Source of the DNA: CAYYAQ01 sp964469555
Lineage (GTDB): Bacteria; Planctomycetota; UBA1135; UBA2386
Length of the DNA stretch: 43,276 bases
Reading direction: 5' to 3'
Assembly: GCA_964469555.1 (NCBI GenBank)
Contig: CAYYAQ010000025.1
Coordinates: 1-43,276, forward strand
The translations under genes were made by a program, and so were the position numbers. The notes below the pieces were generated by a model that did no database searches, was not told where the DNA came from, and was given only the letters and a program-made list of their open reading frames with translations. Below, piece after piece: positions 1-6,692 of the stretch. Each line of letters starts with the position of its first letter. Positions within the stretch are counted from its first letter, which is position 1.

Positions 1-2
1 AG

Positions 3-410
3 TTGGCGGAGCAGGCGGCAGCGATCCGTGAACGGGAGGAGCGCATCCTCGAGTTGGAGGAGTTGATCCCGCCGGGTCGCAAACGGAAGAAGAAGAAGGA
101 GCCGCCCAAGCCGCCCGAGAATTTTGTAGTCCCGCACTTCACGCCTGCTTATCTGAAGTCGCTCGCTGGCAAGGATCGCCGCGCTATCGAGCACGCGTAT
201 CGCGCGGTGTTCTTGTTCTGCACCGAGGGGTCGCGCTATCCCGGCCTCCAAGTCAAGGCGCTCGACCCGAGCAACGTGTGGAGCTTGCGGGCGTCGCGAA
301 AGCTGCGCGTGTACTTCCGTCGCCGACCCGACGGCGATGTCGAGATCCTCGACCTCCTCGACCGGCAGGAGCAGGAGACGATGTTGCGTCGATACCGGGA
401 GAAACAGTAG
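3..410 (+). CDS. RelE/ParE-fold protein, 5' end outside window
   Basis: The reading frame is open to the left window edge; a TTG at position 3 could be a start but the true start may lie upstream. The first ~45 residues are charged, with a Lys/Arg-rich stretch and Pro-rich linker (KRKKKKEPPKPPE). Residues ~45-135 resemble the RelE/ParE toxin-like fold: a helical part, then a strand-rich end with YPGLQVKAL, VWSLRASRKLRVYF and VEILDLLDR, the usual pattern of a Leu-rich strand followed by 'WSlRvsrnlRvif'. No antitoxin gene is visible, so it may be a domain of a larger nuclease or helicase partner rather than a toxin. It ends 5 nt before aat. Family-level assignment is by eye. Confidence 0.55.
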   Translation: MAEQAAAIREREERILELEELIPPGRKRKKKKEPPKPPENFVVPHFTPAYLKSLAGKDRRAIEHAYRAVFLFCTEGSRYPGLQVKALDPSNVWSLRASRKLRVYFRRRPDGDVEILDLLDRQEQETMLRRYREKQ

Positions 411-415
411 CGCGG

Positions 416-1093
416 ATGTTGCCCGCTTTTCTGCAGCCTGGGTTTGTCGACGCGTTTCCGGATCCACGCGGTGCAGACGGCGAAGGGCTGGTCGCCGTGG
501 GTGGAGATCTGTGCGTCGAGCGGTTGTTGCTCGCGTACGACAGCGGCATCTTCCCGTGGTTCAGCGAAGAGAATCCGGAGCTCTGGTGGAGTCCCGATCC
601 GCGGGCGGTGTTGTTCCCGGAGGACCTGCACATCTCGCGGAGCATGTCGAAGTGGCTTTTGACTCACGAGTTCACGGTGACGTGGAATCGTGCCTTCCCC
701 GAAGTCATGCAGGGGTGTGCCGAGGAACGCTGCGATGGCACGTGGGTCCTCCCCGAGATGATCGAGTCGTACACGNNNNNNNNNNTCAACCGCCAGCATC
801 ATGCGCACAGCCTGGAGGTCTGGAGTGGCGCCGATCTCGTTGGCGGCATCTACGGCGTTCACCGCGGTGGACTCTTCGCCGGCGAGAGCATGTTCCACCG
901 TGTCGACAACGCCTCGAAGCTCGCTCTGATCAAACTAGTGCAAACGCTCCACATCCTCGGCGTCGAACTGATCGACGTCCAGCTCATGACTCCGCACCTG
1001 GCTTCGATGGGCGCCGTCGAAATCCCCCGCGAGCACTACCTCGAACTCGTCCATCACCTCCGCAAGAAGGATGTCCGACTCCCGCTCACATGA
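416..1093 (+). CDS. aat: Leucyl/phenylalanyl-tRNA--protein transferase (interrupted by N gap)
   Basis: Transfers Leu or Phe from aminoacyl-tRNA to the N-terminus of proteins with basic N-terminal residues, marking them for ClpS/ClpAP degradation (N-degron pathway). Family motifs are clear: FPDP near the start, LVAVGGDL, YDSGIFPWF, WWSPDPRAV, GTWVLPEMIESY, AHSLEVW, LVGGIYGV, FAGESMFH and DVQLMTPHLASMGA. The ATG at 416 places the FPDP motif ~15 residues in, as in the family; longer in-frame extensions upstream run into the preceding gene and show no conservation. A 10-N gap (776-785) falls between the IESY and AHS motifs, where the conserved 'LH' pair should be; the frame is kept across it. Length of about 225 residues is normal. 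It is convergent with the next gene. Confidence 0.95.
   Translation: MLPAFLQPGFVDAFPDPRGADGEGLVAVGGDLCVERLLLAYDSGIFPWFSEENPELWWSPDPRAVLFPEDLHISRSMSKWLLTHEFTVTWNRAFPEVMQGCAEERCDGTWVLPEMIESYTXXXXNRQHHAHSLEVWSGADLVGGIYGVHRGGLFAGESMFHRVDNASKLALIKLVQTLHILGVELIDVQLMTPHLASMGAVEIPREHYLELVHHLRKKDVRLPLT
776..785. other. Assembly gap (10 N) inside aat
   Basis: Ten unknown bases lie within a conserved part of aat. The reading frame continues across, so the gap size is close to true or correct modulo 3. Confidence 0.99.
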
Positions 1094-1095
1094 GT

Positions 1096-1137
1096 TTCGA
1101 TCCCGTGCCAGGCACAGGATCGAATCCTAGGATTCGA
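1096..1137. terminator. Two overlapping palindromes between convergent genes
   Basis: Positions 1096-1124 form a 29-nt inverted repeat (TTCGATCC..GTGCC.GGCAC..GGATCGAA) with one mismatched pair. It overlaps a perfect 18-nt palindrome, TCGAATCCTAGGATTCGA, at 1120-1137. The element lies just after the aat stop and covers the last codons of the converging minus-strand hotdog gene. The two folds share 1120-1124 and are mutually exclusive. No T-run follows on either strand, so a bidirectional terminator role is inferred from position only; an interspersed palindromic repeat is an alternative. Confidence 0.4.
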
Positions 1138-1594
1138 GGGGCATAACGTATGTGCTGAGTTCCCCGCGGGCGAGGGGCGCGCCGTCGAGTTCGGCTTCGA
1201 AGCGGAACTTGAAGAGGCCGGACTTTGCTTTGCGGACAGTGCCGCGCGGTCGTACGTGGATCGTCACGTCGGTGTCGGCCGGGAAGTCGGGGAGGAAGAA
1301 CTCGACATTCTTCGCGCTCGTCAAGAAGCCCTCGAAGCCGCGGATCTCCGCGCCGGATTCGACCGCGAGGATCGCGAGGTGCGTCGCCGCGGCCTGTGCC
1401 GCGGGTTCGACCAATAGGTGACTCGCGGCGCGACCGTCTTGGAGCAGAGCGTTCTCCGACGGGAATCGCGCGATGCACGTCATCGATTCGCTCGAGGACG
1501 AGAGCACTTCGCGGATCAGACGAGCGGTTCCTCCGTGGGGGAGGAATCGGCTCGCGGCGTCGGCGCTCAAGCGCATGCCGTCGCCGTCAGACAT
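1127..1594 (-). CDS. ApeP/FabA-type hotdog dehydratase-like protein
   Basis: A 155-residue single hotdog-fold protein. The segment FLPHGGTARLIREVL (residues ~17-31) matches the 'LPHr.pmllidrv' start of 3-hydroxyacyl-ACP dehydratase-like proteins (COG4706/ApeP type), and ASHLLVEPAAQAAATHLAI fits the central helix that carries the catalytic acid (here E or nearby). These proteins act on acyl-ACP in fatty acid or aryl-polyene-like pathways. It begins inside the end of the upstream hotdog gene (8-nt overlap) and is the last gene of the carB-tal-hotdog-hotdog set. No ketosynthase, ACP or acyltransferase is present in the window, so the product cannot be named. Pairing with a FabZ/ApeI-type partner recalls the ApeI/ApeP pair of aryl polyene clusters. 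Confidence 0.7.
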   Translation of the reverse strand: MSDGDGMRLSADAASRFLPHGGTARLIREVLSSSSESMTCIARFPSENALLQDGRAASHLLVEPAAQAAATHLAILAVESGAEIRGFEGFLTSAKNVEFFLPDFPADTDVTIHVRPRGTVRKAKSGLFKFRFEAELDGAPLARGELSTYVMPLES

Positions 1595-1973
1595 CGTCGC
1601 TACCCTCCGTCACCAACAGCATGCGTCCATCGGCGACGAGTCCCTCCGAGCACCCCAGTCGAAACACCACCCGGCCCTCGTCGTCCGGAAGCTGAACGGT
1701 CAGTTCGCACACGGTCTCCGGTGTGATTGGCCTGCGGTACCGAACGCTCTCGAGCTTTCGTAGATGTACTGGGCGCGCGAGGCTCTTCGCCAACACCTCG
1801 ATGCATATCTGCACCTGTGCGACGCCCGGGAGGATCGGGTTTCCGGGAAAGTGGCCCGCGAAGAAACCGCTCGTCGCCGGGAAATCGAGTCGGTAGCGGA
1901 TCTCGTTCGCCGTCCTCTCGATCTCCTCGACGTTGTATCTCATCGCAAGAGCCGCTCGGTCAGAGTGAGTCAC
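1587..1973 (-). CDS. FabZ/ApeI-type hotdog dehydratase-like protein
   Basis: A hotdog-fold protein of 128 residues with the diagnostic GHFPGNPILPGVAQVQ motif (residues ~39-54); the His of GHFPG is the catalytic residue in FabZ-type 3-hydroxyacyl-ACP dehydratases. The family is shorter and less conserved here than true FabZ, closer to the ApeI group. A GTG at 1973 gives a 14-nt overlap with the end of tal; an ATG at 1943 (residue 11, MRYNVEEI) would leave a 16-nt gap and is also possible. Neither has a clear ribosome site, so translational coupling to tal is likely. It overlaps the following hotdog gene by 8 nt. Confidence 0.75.
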   Translation of the reverse strand: MTHSDRAALAMRYNVEEIERTANEIRYRLDFPATSGFFAGHFPGNPILPGVAQVQICIEVLAKSLARPVHLRKLESVRYRRPITPETVCELTVQLPDDEGRVVFRLGCSEGLVADGRMLLVTEGSDDV

Positions 1974-3249
1974 GGATGCGATCGTCGAGCTTCATCTGGT
2001 CGCCGTGGAAATTCGCCAGCGCGGCTTCGGTCAGCAGCCCGTCCCAGCTCGCCGTGCCCGCTTCGACACGGTCCTTCCAGCTGTCGGCCTTCGGGATCTT
2101 GCTCTCGGCGAAGACGCGGTCACGATCTTCGGTGCTCAGTTCGGGGAACAGGTCGCCGGCCCCGTTTGCTCGCAAGTGTGCGCGGATGTCGTCGCCCGTC
2201 AGCGTCGCCGAGAACTCGAGACTGTTTACCGCGGCCTTGAACTCGTCGGTCACCTTCCACATGTTCGAAATGCTGGTGGCTTCGGCATCGACTCCCTCGT
2301 TGAACACGACGTCGGGATCGTTGCCCGTGTGATCGACGACGGTGTCCGTCGCGGGATCGAGTTCGATGTACGCCTTCGCCGCCCCGGTCGGAATAGTGAA
2401 CACGTCCAGTCCGAGCAGATCGAAGACCTGTTGGCCGCTCCGAATCGATGCACCGATCTGCCGCACGTCGAGGCCCTGCTCGGCCTTGAGTTCCCGGAGC
2501 GCGCGTTGGCTGGCGAGCGTCGCCTTTTCGCCGACATTCGTGCCGTCACCGAATCCGTTGTCCTTCACGAACGCGCCGTTCCGCCCCATGAACACGTTCA
2601 CGTAGCGCGGGCGCGCGAGGTTCGCGATCAAGAAGTTCTGCCGGGCGGAGAAACCGAGCGTGAAGTTCAACCGCACGCCATCGTTGCTCAGGCGGCGGGC
2701 ACCGAGGAGTCCCTCCGGCGTCAGCGGCACCTTGACGATGAATCGTCCCGGGTTGATCGCGTTGTAGCGCCTGCCGTACTGGTAGGTAGCTTCCGTATCC
2801 TGCGCGAGGTTCGTGTGAAGCTCGACGGACACGTCGGCGTCGAAAGTGCTAACGAGCTTCAATCCGTGCACGGCGTTGAGGATGAAAGCGATCTCGAGCA
2901 CGAGCAGCTCGTCGCTGATCTCAGGATCCGCTGCCTTGATCATCGCGGCAGCTTCCGGAACGAGCGCATCGTAGATGCCCTTTTGGACTTCCTTGTTGAG
3001 CAGCGTGTTGTTCGTTGTCAGCGCAGTGTACTCCTGGGTCCACAGTTCGCGTATCGCGTCGACGTCGCCTGTGTCGAGCCAGGCGTCTGTGCCGGTAGCG
3101 ATCAGGTCCCGCCAGATCGCATGGCTCGGGAATGTCGCGCGAAGCCCCGCGGACGGTGGCGTGTAGTCACGGCGACAGAAGTTTGCGACGGTTTGGGCGA
3201 AGGCCGAGTCGTGGGTGGGGACGGTTCCGAGGGCGGCGGTCTCGCTCAT
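1960..3249 (-). CDS. tal: Transaldolase family protein
   Basis: Class I aldolase-fold enzyme that moves a dihydroxyacetone unit between sugar phosphates in the pentose phosphate pathway through a Lys Schiff base. Recognisable segments are TNNTLLNKEVQKG (family 'TsNptif..ai'), VSVELHTNLAQDT (strand with the 'vS.Ev' motif), FIVKVPLTPEGLLGARRLSNDGVRLNFTLGFSARQ (Schiff-base Lys in VKVP; 'G...n.Tl.fs..Q') and YVNVFMGR ('spFvgR' position). At 429 residues it is longer than E. coli TalB and has a C-terminal extension (~residues 300-429) of unknown role. Its ATG overlaps the carB stop as ATGA, so the two are translationally coupled. A subfamily with a different sugar substrate is possible. Confidence 0.85.
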   Translation of the reverse strand: MSETAALGTVPTHDSAFAQTVANFCRRDYTPPSAGLRATFPSHAIWRDLIATGTDAWLDTGDVDAIRELWTQEYTALTTNNTLLNKEVQKGIYDALVPEAAAMIKAADPEISDELLVLEIAFILNAVHGLKLVSTFDADVSVELHTNLAQDTEATYQYGRRYNAINPGRFIVKVPLTPEGLLGARRLSNDGVRLNFTLGFSARQNFLIANLARPRYVNVFMGRNGAFVKDNGFGDGTNVGEKATLASQRALRELKAEQGLDVRQIGASIRSGQQVFDLLGLDVFTIPTGAAKAYIELDPATDTVVDHTGNDPDVVFNEGVDAEATSISNMWKVTDEFKAAVNSLEFSATLTGDDIRAHLRANGAGDLFPELSTEDRDRVFAESKIPKADSWKDRVEAGTASWDGLLTEAALANFHGDQMKLDDRIRDSL

Positions 3250-6200
3250 GGTTTACTCGCTACGGTCTTTCTTGTTTTCTTCAACGTCGTCAGGTGATCC
3301 TGGATGGGCGTCACTTCGAGAGGTCGGTTCTTCATCCACTCCAGTCCCTGGAGCGTCGCTGATGCCGCGGCGAGCGTCGTGATGCATGGTACCTTGAACT
3401 GAACCGCGTTGGAACGGATCTGCCTGTCGTCGCTTCTCTCCATCCGTCCGGACGGCGTGTTGATGAGAAGCTGGACCTGACGGTTCTTGATCAAGTCGAG
3501 GGCGTGCGGACGTCCTTCGTGGATCTTGTGCACGATCTCGACGGGGATGCCGCTGTTCGACAGTGCGCGGGCCGTACCCCGCGTGGCGTAGATCTCCAGA
3601 CCGAGACTGTGGATACGGCTCGCCAACGAGACGATGAGTCGCTTGTCCTCGTCGCGGACGGATATGAACACACTCCCCTTCGACGGGAGCTCGATGCTCG
3701 CACCGAGTTGGGCCTTCGCGAAAGCTGCACCGAAGTTCCGGTCGATGCCCATCACCTCGCCCGTCGACTGCATCTCCGGGCCCAGCAGCGTGTCGATGCC
3801 GTGGAATTTGTTGAACGGGAACACCGGCGCTTTCACGCTGAAGTGCTCCGGCAGGACCATTTCCGTGAGTCCCAACTCTGTGAGCGAACTGCCCACCATG
3901 ATCTTGGCCGCCATCTTCGCGAGTGGATGGCCGATCGCCTTGCTGACGAACGGTATGGTGCGCGAAGCGCGAGGGTTGGCCTCGAGCACGAATATGCACG
4001 AGCCCTGGATCGCGAACTGGATGTTTATCAGGCCGATGACCTTCAGTTCCTGCGCCATCCGCGTAGTGGCGGAGACGAGTTCTGCGATCAAGTGGTCGGA
4101 GAGCGTGTAGGCCGGCAGCGAGCAGCTCGAATCGCCGGAGTGTACGCCGGCCTCCTCGATGTGCTCCATGATGCCGCCGATCACGACAGTGTTTTCGTCC
4201 GCGATCGCGTCGACGTCGACTTCGATCGCGCCATCGACGAACTTGTCGACGAGAAACGGATTGCCGTGCGCGACTTCGGCGTTCTTGATCATGTACCGTT
4301 CGAGCTGCCGCTCGTCGTACACGATTTGCATCGCCCGGCCACCGAGCACGAAGCTCGGGCGGATGACGACTGGGTATCCGACGCGCTCCGCGATCCTCGT
4401 CGCCTCGTCGAGACCTCTTGCCATGCCGTTCGGCGGTTGCAGCAGGCCGAGCTTGTTCATCGCTTCTGCGAAGAGTTCGCGGTCTTCGGCAGCCTCGATG
4501 GAGTCTACGCTGGTTCCGATCAGCGGCGCCCCGTTGTCGGCGAGCCCCCGCGCGAGGTTCAGGGGTGTCTGCCCACCGAACTGCACGATGATCCCCTTCG
4601 GGTTGATCCGGTCGACGATGTTGAGCACGTCTTCGAGCGTCAGTGGCTCGAAGAACAACAGGTCCGAGGTGTCGAAGTCCGTCGACACGGTCTCCGGATT
4701 GCTGTTGACCATCACGGACTCGTAGCCCAACTCTCGCAGCGCCATCGACGCATGCACGCAGCAGTAGTCGAACTCGATGCCTTGCCCGATGCGGTTCGGT
4801 CCGCCGCCGAGCACCATGACGCGCTCCTTGTCCTCGTTGAGGATGACCTCGTCTTCCCCCTCGTAGGTGGAGTACAGGTACGGCGTGTACGATTCGAACT
4901 CGGCGGCGCACGTGTCCACGAGCTTGTAGGTCGGAATGATGCCCAAACTCTTTCGGTGAGCACGCACGTCGGAGTCGGAGCAGCCGATCGACGCTGCGAT
5001 CTGGGAATCGCTGTAGCCGAGTCGCTTGGTCTGGCGCAGGAACCCCTCGTCGAAGCCCTCGAAGCCACGCGTCCCACGCTCTGATATCAGCTTCTCGTGT
5101 TCGATCAACTCGTAGAGTTGGTCGAGAAACCACGGGTCGATCGACGTGAGCTCGTGAACCTCCTCGACGCTGAAGCCGTAGAGCATGGCGCTACGGATCC
5201 AGTCGATGCGGTCGTCGCGGGGCGTCGTCAGGTGTGGTCGAATCTCCTCTGGCGGCAATCCCATCGCGGCGCCGTGTGGTGACCCCGGAACGTTGCCGAA
5301 GCCGGTCCGTCCGGCCTCCTGGGAACGCAACGCCTTCTGCATCGCTTCCTTGAACGTACGACCGATCGACATGGCCTCGCCGACGGACTTCATCTGCGTC
5401 GTCAGCGTAGAGTCGGCCGTCGGGAACTTCTCGAAGGCCCACCGCGGGAACTTGACGACGCAGTAGTCAATGGTTGGCTCGAAGCAGGCGGTGGTCTTCT
5501 GCGTGATGCTGTTCTGCAGTTCGTCCAGCGTGTAGCCGACGGCGAGCTGTGCTGCGATCTTGGCGATCGGATACCCGGTCGCCTTCGACGCGAGCGCGGA
5601 CGACCGTGACACGCGCGGGTTCATCTCGATGATGACGACGCGACCGTCGCGCGGGTTGATCGCAAACTGGACGTTGCTGCCACCGGTGTCCACGCCGATC
5701 TCGCGCATGACCTCGATCGCACCGTCGCGCAGGAGTTGGTACTCCCGATCGGTGAGGGTCTGTGCGGGCGCGACGGTGATCGAGTCACCGGTGTGCACTC
5801 CCATGGCGTCGAAGTTCTCGATCGAGCAGATGATGACGACGTTGCCCTTGTGGTCGCGCATCACCTCGAGCTCGTACTCCTTCCAGCCGAGGATCGACTC
5901 TTCGATCAGCAGCTCCGAGTTCATGGAGAGGTCGAGGCCCCGGCGGGCGATTTCCTTGAACTCGTCGAGGTTGTAGGCGATGCCACCGCCACTCCCGCCG
6001 AGCGNNNNNNNNNNNNNNNNNNNNNTCTTCCATGCCGTAGGCGAGCCGCGATTCCGGCATCTCCTGGCCGATGTTCTGCATCGCCTCGCGGAACTCCCTG
6101 CGCCCCTCGGCCTTGGCGATCGCGTTGCGGTCGGCGCCGATCATCTCGACGTCGTATTTCTCGAAGACGCCACGGTCCGCGAGGGTCATGGCGGTGTTGA

Positions 6201-6486
6201 GGGCGGTCTGGCCGCCCAGGGTCGGCAGGATGGCGTCCGGGCGCTCCTTCTCGATGACCTTCTCGACCANNNNNNNNNNGATGGGCTCGATGTAGGTGCG
6301 ATGCGCGAACTCCGGGTCGGTCATGATCGTCGCCGGATTCGAGTTGATCAGGACGATACGGAAGCCGTCCTCCATCAGCGCCTTGCACGCTTGCGTTCCG
6401 GAGTAGTCGAATTCGCAAGCCTGACCTATGACGATAGGTCCCGAGCCGAGAATCAGGATCGTTTCGAGGTCTTGTCGGCGTGGCAT
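3246..6486 (-). CDS. carB: Carbamoyl-phosphate synthase large subunit (two N gaps)
   Basis: Makes carbamoyl phosphate from bicarbonate, ammonia and 2 ATP for pyrimidine and arginine synthesis. The order is standard: first ATP-grasp half (ILILGSGPIVIGQACEFDYSG, GGSGGGIAYNLDEF, IEMNPRVSRSSALASKATG), oligomerisation region, second ATP-grasp half (MVLGGGPNRIGQGIEFDYCCVHA, VLEANPRASRTIPFVSKAIG) and the C-terminal MGS-like regulatory domain. ATG at 6486 (MPRRQDLETIL) matches the family start. Gaps at 6270-6279 and 6005-6025 interrupt the first half. The first keeps frame; at the second, comparison with E. coli CarB suggests ~60 nt are missing where 21 N are shown, so the apparent frame change is an assembly artefact. 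No carA is next to it. It heads a four-gene overlapping set with tal and two hotdog genes. Confidence 0.95.
6005..6025. other. Assembly gap (21 N) inside carB
   Basis: Separates RLAYGME from LGGSGGGIAY. In E. coli CarB about 20 residues lie between the equivalent points, so the gap is under-sized by roughly 40 nt and causes the apparent frame change. Confidence 0.97.
6270..6279. other. Assembly gap (10 N) inside carB
   Basis: Lies between YIEPI and VEKVIEKERPD. Four residues are expected there from the family, which fits 10 N plus flanking bases, so the frame is preserved. Confidence 0.97.
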
Positions 6487-6546
6487 CCGTCGGGCGGGAA
6501 CTACACCAGATGGAGCCGCCTCAGGCGAGAGGGACCGTGAGAATAA

Positions 6547-6581
6547 GGTGGGGGATATTCGCGGGTCGGTTCCCCCCCCCC
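6547..6581 (-). promoter_or_regulatory. G10 tract and complementary C-run in the carB leader
   Basis: On the carB strand a run of ten G (complement of 6572-6581) is followed about 17 nt later by CCCCCACC (complement of 6547-6554), 61-95 nt upstream of the ATG. The two runs could pair with variable register. In B. subtilis pyrG, reiterative G addition at the transcript start senses CTP; an analogous pyrimidine-responsive device here is only a hypothesis. The intergenic region 6487-6692 otherwise holds no gene. Confidence 0.25.
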
Positions 6582-6645
6582 GTGCAGAGCCTCGCACAAC
6601 CCCTGGAATCGAGAGGGATGAAATTCCGAGCAGGCAACGTCCTCC

Positions 6646-6678
6646 CCGCGGCGCGTCTCCGTGACAGAGACGCCGCGG
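6646..6678 (-). terminator. Hairpin after the S8 protease gene
   Basis: Inverted repeat CCGCGG-CG-CGTCTC / GAGACG-CCGCGG, a 12-bp GC-rich stem with a 2-nt bulge and a 7-nt loop, 15 nt beyond the stop of the protease gene. No U-tract follows, so termination strength is uncertain. Confidence 0.5.
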
Positions 6679-6692
6679 AGTTGGGCCGTGTC

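Noticed and set aside
278..415. Upstream extension of aat to 278
   Set aside because: It overlaps the preceding gene and adds residues with no family similarity; the ATG at 416 matches the known start position.
3246..6486. Real frameshift in carB
   Set aside because: The frame change coincides with the 21-N gap, where comparison with E. coli CarB indicates ~60 nt of sequence are missing.
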